Shown here: piece by piece, positions 15,200-22,347 of the stretch | Position numbering within the stretch: position 1 is the stretch's first letter | Layout: every line of letters starts with the position of its first letter | Source: a virus | Strand: one strand, 5' to 3' | IMG/VR virus record: IMGVR_UViG_3300034683_000099 | Span: 1-26,206 of that record | DNA length: 26,206 nt | The notes under the pieces: generated by a model | What the model was told of the DNA's origin: nothing | What the model saw: the letters and a program-made list of their open reading frames with translations, nothing else | The model's database searches: none | Program-made: the position numbers and the translations under genes

Positions 15200-15620
15200 C
15201 ATAACCTTCCTTTCCTTTAAGGAGCATCTTGGCGGTGCGCTCTGCGCGCTGGGGTGTCTGCCTGGCCCACCTACTATCCAGCGCTTCCCTATAGGCCCTT
15301 TCCCAATCAGCTTCGCCGATTGCCTTAAGCATCTTTTTGAACGCAAGCAGCTTGGCTCTGCCAAGCTGGTAGGCCATGGAGAGCAAGGCCATCTGCCTGG
15401 CTTCGCCAATCCTGTGCCACCAGGGAAACTGCTGCGCAGCCCACTCAGAAAGCTCTTCAATATCCCTTCTGAGGAGCTCCTCGCAAATGTCCTTGGGCAG
15501 CCCACGATCTTCGATATTATATCCAAACCCAATGGTCCACTTCCCGGCAGAGCACTTGTAGAGCCTGTCCCGGAAGCCCTCCTCCCGCTTAATAAGCTCT
15601 ATGAGCTTTTCTCTATCCAT
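15180..15620 (-). CDS. GH24 phage endolysin (T4-type lysozyme)
   Basis: This is a 146-aa muramidase that should cleave the MurNAc-GlcNAc bond of peptidoglycan at the end of infection. The catalytic pattern E-8aa-(D/C)-5aa-T is visible as Glu14, Cys23 and Thr29 in EGFRDRLYKCSAGKWTIGFG. The Asp of T4 lysozyme is replaced by Cys, a change that is natural in this family and tolerated by T4 lysozyme. There is no signal peptide or SAR segment, so release depends on a holin; the gene just upstream is a good candidate. AAGGAG is 9 nt before the ATG. Confidence 0.93.
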   Translation of the reverse strand: MDREKLIELIKREEGFRDRLYKCSAGKWTIGFGYNIEDRGLPKDICEELLRRDIEELSEWAAQQFPWWHRIGEARQMALLSMAYQLGRAKLLAFKKMLKAIGEADWERAYREALDSRWARQTPQRAERTAKMLLKGKEGYDDNYNG

Positions 15621-15626
15621 AGATAG

Positions 15627-15836
15627 TCACTCCTTTCCATTGCGCTTTGCGATTCCCCTTGAGAGCGAATATCCGAAGCCGGAGCCGACCATCATAATAG
15701 CGCCCGCAATATGCTGGAGAGCGCCGGCAAAGGCATCTTGCTGTTCTGGCGTGATCACGCCAAGGACAACTAGGATGCCAAGAAGCTGCGAAGCAATGGC
15801 AAGCCAAAATTCCGTAGTCTTATATCCTGGCTTCAT
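15627..15836 (-). CDS. Putative holin, two membrane segments, 69 aa
   Basis: The product MKPGYKTTEFWLAIASQLLG... has two hydrophobic segments (about residues 10-27 and 39-57), a short polar loop (TPEQQD) and a charged C-terminus (SRGIAKRNGKE). This size and layout match small phage membrane proteins annotated as class II holins. It lies 6 nt upstream of the endolysin in the same transcript. AAAGGAG precedes the start. Holin activity is inferred from topology and context; no Rz-type spanin was found nearby. Confidence 0.7.
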   Translation of the reverse strand: MKPGYKTTEFWLAIASQLLGILVVLGVITPEQQDAFAGALQHIAGAIMMVGSGFGYSLSRGIAKRNGKE

Positions 15837-15898
15837 TTCTCATGGCTCCTTTCCGTGGAGAGTCTTCATCCAGTCCTTCAGTTCGGCCAGGTCGTTCC

Positions 15899-16243
15899 TT
15901 ACCCTGAAGCTGGCACAGAAAGAATCTCGGCCCAGGCAATAGGTTCTTCGTGGATTTGAACAAAGTGATCGCCAGCAATCACCCATACGCTTTTCCATTC
16001 GTCCCAATAACACACCTGGACCAGTCCACCAGTAAATTGGATGAGAATATGCGTTCCATCTTTGGGGGCCTCATCCATCGGTTTCCATGTTCCGGCTGCT
16101 AGGCGTTGAAGCAGGCGATCGAACTGCTCCACACGACCCTCCAAAACTTGCGCATATTCTACGAGAGTCCTTATCTCTCGCTTTGCTGCATCAATCGCTC
16201 CTAGGTAATAAGAAATCCTCCAGTCATCTAATTTATTGCTCAT
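15899..16243 (-). CDS. DUF551-like small phage protein, 114 aa
   Basis: An N-terminal helical part (YYLGAIDAAKREIRTLVEYA, heptad-like) is followed by a beta-rich C-terminal domain carrying TWKPMDEAPKDGTHILIQF. That W-x-P-M-x-x-A-P-x-D-G motif is typical of DUF551-type phage proteins. Later Trp residues (CYWDEWKSVWVI, PIAWAEI) fit the same domain. AAGGAG lies 7 nt before the chosen ATG, and a longer upstream start has no SD. Function unknown. Confidence 0.75.
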   Translation of the reverse strand: MSNKLDDWRISYYLGAIDAAKREIRTLVEYAQVLEGRVEQFDRLLQRLAAGTWKPMDEAPKDGTHILIQFTGGLVQVCYWDEWKSVWVIAGDHFVQIHEEPIAWAEILSVPASG

Positions 16244-16266
16244 ATCGTTTCTCCTTTCCCGAAGCA

Positions 16267-16677
16267 TCACTGACCACCAACAACGCTAAGGCCCCCGTCG
16301 TCGGATAGTCTCACCTCCACGATCCTCGGACGCCATACCAGTGCGCGGCCCCCGCGTTTGAGCTTCACCTTGCGCCAAGCCCACAGTTCCAGCACAGTGC
16401 CAGGCGTGCTGAGCCAGTCGATGGTTTCCTGCGCGTGGTCCTCTGTGAGCTTCTTGACGTGGGCCTGGAAGCCGGAGCCGCCGCAGCACTGGATACCGAC
16501 AACGCCGCGGGCTGGATCTAGAGCGATGATGTCGATGATGCCAAAGAGGTCCTGCCGAATACCAGGCGGCCCGTCACCTCCGCGCTTCGCATAGCTATTC
16601 CAGTGCTCGACGATAGCGCACCGGCGCCCCATGTCCCTGAGCGCCCGCATCGTCCGTTGGGTGGGACTCATCGCCAT
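16267..16677 (-). CDS. PD-(D/E)XK-like small nuclease, 136 aa
   Basis: The core reads RQDLFGIIDIIALDPARGVV followed by GIQCCGGSGFQAHVKKLTE. This is the Asp-containing strand, second strand and Lys-bearing helix layout of small restriction-endonuclease-fold proteins common in phages, here with GIQ in place of the usual (D/E)xK. The N-terminus (SPTQRTMRALRDMGRRCAIVEHWN) also matches that phage family. Likely roles are Holliday-junction or DNA-end processing; the substrate is not known. GAGGT precedes the start by about 6 nt. The gene is next to the replication genes. Confidence 0.7.
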   Translation of the reverse strand: MAMSPTQRTMRALRDMGRRCAIVEHWNSYAKRGGDGPPGIRQDLFGIIDIIALDPARGVVGIQCCGGSGFQAHVKKLTEDHAQETIDWLSTPGTVLELWAWRKVKLKRGGRALVWRPRIVEVRLSDDGGLSVVGGQ

Positions 16678-16690
16678 TTTTCGCACCTCG

Positions 16691-16861
16691 TTACTTCCTC
16701 TTGTTTCGCCCTGCGTTCCTCCATGAGGTTCTTCTACGATGGCTGCGAAGCCTGCACAAACCAAAGGCCCAGGCGCACGCGGCGATGCACGCGGCGATGA
16801 TGATGACCCAGAGGACTCCGCCGACCGCAACTTTGATTGGGAGCATGAGCAGATCAATCAT
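16691..16861 (-). CDS. Small single-span membrane protein, 56 aa
   Basis: A near-perfect SD (AAGGAGG, 6 nt spacing) fixes the start at 16861. One long hydrophobic segment covers about residues 4-36 (VAVGGVLWVIIIAACIAACA), followed by a strongly basic tail rich in Arg. The predicted topology is N-out/C-in with the basic tail in the cytoplasm. The start overlaps the end of the helicase-loader-like gene by 8 nt. The role is unknown; it could be a superinfection, lysis-timing or membrane-anchoring protein. Confidence 0.7.
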   Translation of the reverse strand: MIDLLMLPIKVAVGGVLWVIIIAACIAACAWAFGLCRLRSHRRRTSWRNAGRNKRK

Positions 16862-17573
16862 GGTCCGCCTCCTTCCCGGCTCGAATTTCGCCCTCAGGCG
16901 CACGATCTCCGGCAGACATATGCTGTGATACCTGATTCGCGAGATCTTCAAGCAGAGGCAAACCTCGCGCGCCCTGACCGGTGTTTTTTCCGTGGTCATC
17001 GCCAAGCTCTGCGGCGACAACCTTGCGCCACCCGATCTCAAGAAAAGCTTTTGAGGTCCCGTACACGTCCGGCTTGCCTACGTGTTCCCGGAAACCGAGG
17101 GCCATGTTCCTGGCATCGTGAGAACACCAAAGGACCCGTGGTCGGCCTGACTGGTGGGCTAGGGCCTCGTACATCCCGAGAAATTCCTTCTGACGCCACT
17201 TCAGGTCCTCGGTCCGCCATGAGCAGACCGACTCCCAGCCGCCCATCAGCTCCACCACGCGGGTTATCACGGGGTCCTCGAACAGCACGGACCCGTGAGC
17301 ACCGGTCCCTCGGATCGCCCGGAGTAGCGTCTCCCATCCGACGACGGCCCGACTCTCTGTCCCTCCGTAGAGCGCGGCCTCAAGGTCCGCGACCTTTGGG
17401 AAAAATCTTTGAGTGCGCATGGCCGATTGAGCGGCCGCCTTGAACGCTTCAAGCTCCCAGTCCTTCAGTAGGTTCCAGTACAGTTCCATGAGAGCCTGCG
17501 ACGGCTCCCGTCCGTAGTAGTCGCACATGGCGGCGAACACCATGGCGAACTCCTTGGCGTCGCTGTCACGCAT
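16854..17573 (-). CDS. DUF6475-like replication protein, probable helicase loader
   Basis: The 239-aa product has the pattern FAAMCDYYGREPSQALMELY, then RFFPKVADLEAALYG, then SVLFEDPVITRVVELMGGWE and FLGMYEALAHQ. Phage proteins of this type sit directly after a winged-helix replication initiator, as lambda P follows O, and are thought to recruit the host replicative helicase. Two start ATGs lie 6 nt apart. The inner one (17573) has GGAGG at 8 nt and is preferred. It overlaps the initiator stop. Loader function is inferred from position and family resemblance. Confidence 0.75.
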   Translation of the reverse strand: MRDSDAKEFAMVFAAMCDYYGREPSQALMELYWNLLKDWELEAFKAAAQSAMRTQRFFPKVADLEAALYGGTESRAVVGWETLLRAIRGTGAHGSVLFEDPVITRVVELMGGWESVCSWRTEDLKWRQKEFLGMYEALAHQSGRPRVLWCSHDARNMALGFREHVGKPDVYGTSKAFLEIGWRKVVAAELGDDHGKNTGQGARGLPLLEDLANQVSQHMSAGDRAPEGEIRAGKEADHD

Positions 17574-18477
17574 CCTCATTTCCTCCCGTTCCTTTGCGTT
17601 TCAGCCATTCCTCGACGGCACCCATGCGGCTCTCGACCTTCGTCGAAAAGTATCCGCGACCCCTACCTCGCCCATTACTCTTATCACGCAGTACCCACTC
17701 GGCTTTGAATCCCTGCCAGCCGCGCGCTGTACATTCCGCCAGCGCGTCAGCCAGGGGCCAGCCCGCCTTGTCGGCCTCGGAGCGGATACGGGCGAGCGCC
17801 GTCTGGGTCACCGGCGCGCGCTTGGCCTTGCGGTGCGCCAGGAAATCGCGCCACACGTCCTCGGGTACGTCGTCCGGGCGAGAGACAGTGGCCGGCGCTG
17901 ATCGCTTCTTGGCCGGTTTGGCCTTCCGCTTCGGAGAAGGTGTCGCGGTTGCCGTCCCGGCCCCGTCAGGGGGCGGTGGTGTGAGCGCGCCGCCCTCGCG
18001 CGCGCGTGTATTATCAGGTTCCTTGGTAGGTTCATTTGGTAGGTTAAGTAGTAGGTTAATATAGTGGGGGTGACTCTCTGTCACCCCCCCCTGACTCTCT
18101 GTCAGGGGTACCCCTGACTCTCTGTCACCCCTCCCCTGACTCTGTGTCACCCCTGACTCTGTGTCACCCCTGACTCTCTGACACCCCTCCCCTGACTCTC
18201 TGTCAGGGGTGACTCTCTGACACCCGTCTAGGTGCAGGACGTACATCGACGGTCGGCCACGCCGTCGTTCCACTGAGATTAGTCCCAGGCTCTCAATGAG
18301 CAGTAGAGCCCGATATACCGATCGCTCTGTGAGGCCAGTGGATTCGGACAGGTGGCGCACGCTCGGGTAACAGGACCCGTCCTTGTCAGCCATTTCAGCC
18401 AGTCGGAGTAACACGAGCTTCGCTATGGGAGGGACTACTGTGATTCCCCATGCCCATCTGGTCGCCTCAAGACTCAT
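17566..18477 (-). CDS. Phage replication initiator (lambda O-like) with origin inside the gene
   Basis: The 303-aa product has a winged-helix domain at residues 5-78 (YPSVRHLSESTGLTERSVYR, then SLGLISVERRRGRPSMYVLH) as in phage replication initiators. Residues about 85-140 are low-complexity Glu/Ser/Gly/Thr sequence, because that DNA is an array of eight iterons. A Lys/Pro/Ala-rich linker and a C-terminal domain follow (VPEDVWRDFLAHRKAKRAPV; GWQGFKAEWV). In lambda, O binds iterons inside its own gene and P brings DnaB. The gene order here is the same. The start overlaps the upstream stop as ATGA. Confidence 0.88.
   Translation of the reverse strand: MSLEATRWAWGITVVPPIAKLVLLRLAEMADKDGSCYPSVRHLSESTGLTERSVYRALLLIESLGLISVERRRGRPSMYVLHLDGCQRVTPDRESGEGCQRVRGDTESGVTQSQGRGDRESGVPLTESQGGVTESHPHYINLLLNLPNEPTKEPDNTRAREGGALTPPPPDGAGTATATPSPKRKAKPAKKRSAPATVSRPDDVPEDVWRDFLAHRKAKRAPVTQTALARIRSEADKAGWPLADALAECTARGWQGFKAEWVLRDKSNGRGRGRGYFSTKVESRMGAVEEWLKRKGTGGNEDA
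18021..18066. other. AT-rich three-copy repeat, candidate DNA unwinding element
   Basis: TAGGTT occurs at 18027, 18040 and 18052, giving three similar units of 12-13 bp in an A/T-rich stretch set between GC-rich flanks. It lies 5 nt from the first iteron. This arrangement of iterons next to A/T-rich near-13-mers is that of lambda ori and oriC-type origins. On the coding strand it encodes a Leu/Asn-rich segment. Confidence 0.55.
18071..18222. repeat. Eight-copy iteron array, candidate replication origin
   Basis: The 13-mer TGACTCTCTGTCA or a one- or two-base variant starts at 18071, 18092, 18115, 18137, 18154, 18171, 18193 and 18210, all in the same direction. Spacings are 21, 23, 22, 17, 17, 22 and 17 bp. 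Each unit has TGAC/GTCA-type ends, so it is partly palindromic, and units are separated by C-rich spacers. The spacing does not keep reading frame, so the repeats are selected as DNA rather than as peptide. The array lies within the initiator gene. Confidence 0.85.
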
Positions 18478-19127
18478 CTCTCCGCCCTCTCAAGCGCCTC
18501 GGCCACTATGGCCAGGATCTGCAGGTCAGGAGTCCTGAATTCCGATTCGGCCATGCGTCGCAGTCCGTCGAGCAGGTCGATGCGCCCCTTAAAATCTACG
18601 GTGATCCGCGTGCTCTCGTAGTGTTTCTTGGCCTTCGCGGCCTTCTGGCAATATCCAGTTTGCCTCTCGCGCCAGCAGTCCCGGCAGAGCTTGGAGATCG
18701 TGACTGCACCGGCCTTCCACGGGGTCACCTCGGCGCCGCACTCCGTGCAGGTCGTGGTGATGGGCTTTTCCTTGATGGAAGATGTTTCGCTCTTCGTAAT
18801 GTTATCGGTCTTCCCCATCTTGATCCTCCCTTCTTTGGCCTTGCACTTTGCTTTGTCGCACGTGTTCATGCCTGGACGCTTCGGGCTTGTTCCGCAGTGC
18901 GGACAAATATTCTGTTCCGCTATGCGTTTCCCCTGCTCGCAGTCAAAACAGTGCCAGGTGGTCCTATCTGAGCCGTGTTGTGCGCCGGTTTCGTTCCAAG
19001 ATTGCCGTGTAGCTCGATCTCCTTTGTGCGCCCTTTCCTGATTCAGGAGGCACGTTGCCGGCGCGATCCTCGCCTTCAGGCGCTCACAGAAAAATCCGTG
19101 TTTCTCAAGCCATTCCTCGGCCGTCAT
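18474..19127 (-). CDS. Cys-rich zinc-binding phage protein, 217 aa
   Basis: The first half has WHCFDCEQG and ICPHCGTS (CxxC pairs near residues 60-63 and 75-78) plus a TCDKAKCKA segment. The second half has CTECGAEVTPWKAG and LCRDCWRER, a second zinc ribbon, then a helical C-terminus (GLRRMAESEF, LAIVAEALERAER). An internal ATG at 18818 has a strong SD, so this may be two proteins or a fusion. AAGGAG lies 9 nt before the chosen start. It overlaps the initiator start by 4 nt, suggesting a DNA- or replication-related role; no specific function is known. Confidence 0.7.
   Translation of the reverse strand: MTAEEWLEKHGFFCERLKARIAPATCLLNQERAHKGDRATRQSWNETGAQHGSDRTTWHCFDCEQGKRIAEQNICPHCGTSPKRPGMNTCDKAKCKAKEGRIKMGKTDNITKSETSSIKEKPITTTCTECGAEVTPWKAGAVTISKLCRDCWRERQTGYCQKAAKAKKHYESTRITVDFKGRIDLLDGLRRMAESEFRTPDLQILAIVAEALERAER
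18819..18832 (-). promoter_or_regulatory. Internal ribosome binding site for a start at 18818
   Basis: GAAGGGAGG lies 6 nt before an in-frame ATG that begins MGKTDNITKSETSSIKEKPI, just before the second zinc ribbon. This would give a 114-aa product with only the C-terminal ribbon and helix. Confidence 0.45.
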
Positions 19128-19315
19128 CTCACCCGCTCCTTCATCCACCAGCAATCCTTCACTGGATCACGCCATGCCCCACATTCCGGGCCTGTCCTGG
19201 TCCAGTGGAAGGCTACACACTGGACCAGGAGCTTAGGCCCGCGCCACACGCAGAGGCCACGGCTCCACCAGGACGGCGGGTCGTTAGGCCACGAAGCCGT
19301 GACCTCCGGCGGGAT
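19124..19315 (-). CDS. Trp/Cys-rich small protein lacking a normal start codon
   Basis: A 63-codon frame begins right after the exonuclease stop (TGA-GCC-ATC) and reads IPPEVTASWPNDPPSWWSRG, then LCVWRGPKLLVQCVAFHW, then RDPVKDCWWMKERVR. The codon choice and residue mix look coding, and its TGA overlaps the next gene's ATG as ATGA, as with real neighbours in this operon. No ATG lies near the beginning. The candidates are ATC at 19315, a later GTG, or readthrough of the exonuclease stop. Function unknown. Confidence 0.55.
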   Translation of the reverse strand: MPPEVTASWPNDPPSWWSRGLCVWRGPKLLVQCVAFHWTRTGPECGAWRDPVKDCWWMKERVR

Positions 19316-19318
19316 GGC

Positions 19319-20497
19319 TCACCATTCGCCTTCACTGTCTTTGTAGAGGTCGAAGCGTTGGTAGGTTTTGGACTGTCCGTACTTCGCCATGAGCATGGCG
19401 CGCACTTCATCGTCCCGCACAAGCCTTTCGAGACCCTTCTTGTCGATCTTCATGGCGGACAGGACCTTTTCCTGTGGCAACCCAAAACCGATAGCCGACT
19501 TGATGAATCCGATTGGGTCTGTCAGCGACCACGACTCGATGTCGCGCAGTTCGGCCGACTTCCCGGCGGCCTGGACAGCCCCGTGGTCCTTGACGTATGC
19601 CTTGAGCCTGTCCTTGATCTGCTTCAGGATCTGGTCCGCGAACACCAAGAATTCCACGGCCCGCTCAGCCTGCTCGGGCGTGGTGATCTCGGTGGGGATC
19701 GTCGGAGCGGCTGGCGGCATCGCACCCACCAGCGCCGTCTCAGCCTCGGAAACGGCTGGGCAGTCCGGGGCCTGACAGTTGGAGCACAGGGCACCTGGGA
19801 CTGCCGGGAACTCGGTCCATGAGTTTACGGTCTCGATGTGAGCCCGGATCATGGCGAGCTTCTCATCAAACTCCTTTTCTGCGTCTCCCACCGAGCATTC
19901 CATCACCGGAACATATTTCCCACGGCGATGGTCGAGAAAACCGAGTTTGATCTCTTCGATCTCGGATAGGCGCTCATGGCATTTGACGTAGAACGCTGCG
20001 TAGGTGACGAGCTGGGCCGGGTCAGCGCTTCCCCAGCCGGTCTTGTCGTCGATGATGTGGAGCGTTTTCCCGGTGACATATGCAAAATCAGCCACCAGCC
20101 GGAACGCAACGCCCGGATCCAGCCATTCGCACGGACTGAAACCGTCGCCGTTCAGGGAATACCCCATCTTTTGCTCCACAGCATGCCAGGTGGTGTTGGT
20201 GGGCACCAAGACAGCAGGGCTGTCCATGACGCCATCCATGAGGTCCTTGACCTCCTGGGCCTCGTCTTCATGTAGCTGCCCGGTGATCTTGGGTATGACC
20301 TCGTCGAAATACTCGACGTCAGACTGGAGCCCCCTCACAAGGCAGCGGGTCCTATACTCGGCCATGATCTCATGGATCGCCGACCCGATCCTCATGGCCG
20401 GGCTCTCGGGCTCTGTGTAGGACTTGGCAATATGCTTGGCGTGAAAACGGAACGGGCACGCCATATCCTGTATCCTGGACCAGCTAAGCGCAATCAT
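19319..20497 (-). CDS. Cas4/RecB-type PD-(D/E)XK exonuclease with Fe-S cluster motif
   Basis: The 392-aa product shows the RecB-family nuclease core: His42 in GSAIHEI, Asp136 in RLVADFAYV, Asp149-x-Lys151 in IIDDKTG and the QxxxY motif at 161 (QLVTY). Cys14 with Cys237, Cys240 and Cys245 forms the four-cysteine pattern that holds a 4Fe-4S cluster in Cas4 and AddB. A helical C-terminal extension follows (residues 265-392). Likely role: end resection for phage recombination or replication. No annealing protein was recognised next to it. The start overlaps the upstream stop as ATGA. Confidence 0.87.
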   Translation of the reverse strand: MIALSWSRIQDMACPFRFHAKHIAKSYTEPESPAMRIGSAIHEIMAEYRTRCLVRGLQSDVEYFDEVIPKITGQLHEDEAQEVKDLMDGVMDSPAVLVPTNTTWHAVEQKMGYSLNGDGFSPCEWLDPGVAFRLVADFAYVTGKTLHIIDDKTGWGSADPAQLVTYAAFYVKCHERLSEIEEIKLGFLDHRRGKYVPVMECSVGDAEKEFDEKLAMIRAHIETVNSWTEFPAVPGALCSNCQAPDCPAVSEAETALVGAMPPAAPTIPTEITTPEQAERAVEFLVFADQILKQIKDRLKAYVKDHGAVQAAGKSAELRDIESWSLTDPIGFIKSAIGFGLPQEKVLSAMKIDKKGLERLVRDDEVRAMLMAKYGQSKTYQRFDLYKDSEGEW

Positions 20498-20781
20498 CGG
20501 TCATCCTCCGGTGCTTCATCGGCAGGGAGATACCCAACAAGCTCATCATTGGTCATGGACTTGCCAGTCAACACTGTTGCAGAATCTGGGATAAACTCAG
20601 GGTCAACGATTACAGAAACCATGCGGTTATTGATCTCAAATAGACGAATGCCACCTAGGTCATCTGAGATCTTCTCCAGTATAGATTGCAAGCAATCCGG
20701 GCACGGGAAATCGTCACGGCACGCATCGCACCCATCAAAACTCGCGTCGATATACACGGTGTGCGTCATGAACAGTAGCAT
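20494..20781 (-). CDS. Small Cys-rich protein, 95 aa
   Basis: Near the N-terminus the product carries DGCDACRDDFPCPDCLQSIL, two CxxC pairs (residues 18-21 and 27-30) that should bind one zinc ion. A beta-rich, acidic part follows (RLFEINNRMVSVIVDPEFIP). The start overlaps the RDF-like gene stop by one base (TGATG) with GGAGG at 7 nt, so the first ATG (MLLFM) is preferred to the fifth codon. The end overlaps the exonuclease start. Function unknown; tight coupling suggests a partner of the recombination genes. Confidence 0.72.
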   Translation of the reverse strand: MLLFMTHTVYIDASFDGCDACRDDFPCPDCLQSILEKISDDLGGIRLFEINNRMVSVIVDPEFIPDSATVLTGKSMTNDELVGYLPADEAPEDDR

Positions 20782-22190
20782 CAGATCACCTCCTCGATTT
20801 CAGGCATCCCGTCGATCTCGGGACAATACCCGGTGCGCTCACGGAGCTTGCACCCGCCAGGGACGAGACAGACCTTCTCGGCATAGACGATGTCGCCGGT
20901 CTGGGGGCAGGTGACCTTGGTAATAGCCTCCGGCTCGGAGCGTTCATCCGGATCTTGCGGCGGCGGTTCCTGGTCTGACTCAGCCGGCGCCACGTCCACC
21001 GGTGCCACGTCCACCACGTCGGCCTCAAAGCGCGCGATCAGCTCCGCCGCCTCGTCCTCCCTGAGATATGAGAGCTGGTCATATCCGGTCAGATCCTTCA
21101 CTGCCGCCTTGACCTCGGGGTTGCCTTGCCCGAGCTTGCGTAGAGCCAAGAGCTGGTCTGGAGTAGCGCCGCAGGTGATGATCTCCGGCTTGCCGAAAAT
21201 AGCCGGGTCCACCGCGAACCTGTTGCGACGGGATCTCTTCGGGTATTCCGTCTTCTCCCAGTTGACGTCCGTCGGATCGGGCGTGTCCTTCTCAGGGTCT
21301 GGAGCGTCTTGGATATGCTGGTGGGCCTTCGGCTCAGGTTCTGCTTTGACGGCGGCTTCCACCTGCTCCGGGAAAAACTCTTCCACCACGTCGTCGATCT
21401 CCTCGGGTTCCACCGGCGGGGCCGACAGTAGCCTTTTGGCCTCGGCCTCGATCTGTTCGATCCTGGCTTGATGGAGGGCCTGGCGTTGGGCCACATCGTA
21501 TGCGATCTGCTGTAGCGACTCAATACTCCCGCGGTACTCGATGCCGACCACCCACACCTGCATGGCCTGGCCGTTGACGGGGCTGATGACGGTCTTGGGG
21601 TTGAGAGTGAGCTGGAGAGGGAGACCGGCCAGGACACCGCCGGTAAGCCTCTTGATGAGTGCAAGTGAGGATAGTATGCCGACGGTGGTGTTGTAGCTCG
21701 TCGTGCGGAGCTTCCACACGCCGCCGACCCGCTCAACGCCGTCGATAATGACAGACAGGCACGAGTTGATTTTGCACCTGTCCTGCCCCTGATATGCTGG
21801 GTCCTGACGCCCGCACGGGCAGGCAACCGTGTCGCGTTCGTTCTTGGCGTTCAACCGTAGGGCCGTTTCACCGTCTCCGTAGCACCACATGGTGCGGCCC
21901 TGGAAGCAGGTGTAGCGGCATTGGAAGTTCAATTCGATATCGTCATACAAAAGGCTGACCGGGAGCACGCGGGGCCGATCCCCGTAGAGGCGATGCACCT
22001 CCTCATCCCTTAGAAAGTTCCCATCCGGCCCGCGCATTAGCGAAACGACGCGGAAATGATCCAGCTTTTGAGGCGGCTGAAACTCCTTCCCACCTCGGCT
22101 CGTTACGGTTTTGCCCTTCTCCCCGATCTTGATCTTGCCGCGTTCCGTAAGACCAGGGGTCAATCCCTTAATGATTAGCGACAGTCCCAT
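20781..22190 (-). CDS. RDF / phiC31 gp3-like protein (hydrolase or metal-binding type), 469 aa
   Basis: The N-terminal 215 or so residues match the gp3-like recombination directionality factor family: a small basic start, LPVSLLYDDIELNFQCRYTC, GDGETALRL, CPCGRQDP with DRCKINSC, then WKLRTTSYNT and LPLQLTLNPK. Cys91, 95, 103, 124, 126, 139 and 144 probably bind metal. A coiled-coil stretch (RIEQIEAEAKRLL), an acidic Pro-rich linker and a final Cys group (CPQTGDIVYAEKVCLVPGGC) follow. Relatives in non-integrating phages sit with recombination genes, so excision control is not assured. GGAGG at 6 nt sets the start. Confidence 0.78.
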   Translation of the reverse strand: MGLSLIIKGLTPGLTERGKIKIGEKGKTVTSRGGKEFQPPQKLDHFRVVSLMRGPDGNFLRDEEVHRLYGDRPRVLPVSLLYDDIELNFQCRYTCFQGRTMWCYGDGETALRLNAKNERDTVACPCGRQDPAYQGQDRCKINSCLSVIIDGVERVGGVWKLRTTSYNTTVGILSSLALIKRLTGGVLAGLPLQLTLNPKTVISPVNGQAMQVWVVGIEYRGSIESLQQIAYDVAQRQALHQARIEQIEAEAKRLLSAPPVEPEEIDDVVEEFFPEQVEAAVKAEPEPKAHQHIQDAPDPEKDTPDPTDVNWEKTEYPKRSRRNRFAVDPAIFGKPEIITCGATPDQLLALRKLGQGNPEVKAAVKDLTGYDQLSYLREDEAAELIARFEADVVDVAPVDVAPAESDQEPPPQDPDERSEPEAITKVTCPQTGDIVYAEKVCLVPGGCKLRERTGYCPEIDGMPEIEEVI

Positions 22191-22347
22191 GATTTTCCTC
22201 CCCTCGATAGATGAAGCTAGCCACCGGCACCGTGGCGCCGGAACCGCACACCGGGCACCTGGAGACGTTGCTTTCCGACCAGTGCCAGGTGTGCCCACAA
22301 TCCTCCTCCAAGCAGAGCACAAGCCCCTCAATCCTCTTGGCCATCAT
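22168..22347 (-). CDS. Small zinc-ribbon protein, 59 aa
   Basis: The product MMAKRIEGLVLCLEEDCGHT... has C-x4-C and CPVCGS pairs with His and Trp between them, a compact rubredoxin-like zinc ribbon. A G-rich SD (GGGGGG) is 7 nt upstream of a double ATG. It overlaps the end of the upstream gene by 20 nt and runs 23 nt into the RDF-like gene. Function unknown; probably nucleic-acid- or protein-binding. Confidence 0.65.
   Translation of the reverse strand: MMAKRIEGLVLCLEEDCGHTWHWSESNVSRCPVCGSGATVPVASFIYRGEENHGTVANH

Noticed and set aside
15843-15902. Helical stretch RNDLAELKDWMKTLHGKEP before the holin candidate
   Set aside because: It reads like the end of an XhlA-like small lysis protein, but no usable start codon lies in frame, so it is at most a gene remnant.
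16739-17443. 234-codon plus-strand frame
   Set aside because: Antisense of the helicase-loader-like gene; no SD and no protein-like pattern.
18061-18222. Regularly spaced repeats considered as a CRISPR array
   Set aside because: Repeat units are 13 bp with 4-10 bp C-rich spacers inside a coding gene, far from CRISPR dimensions; an iteron origin explains them.
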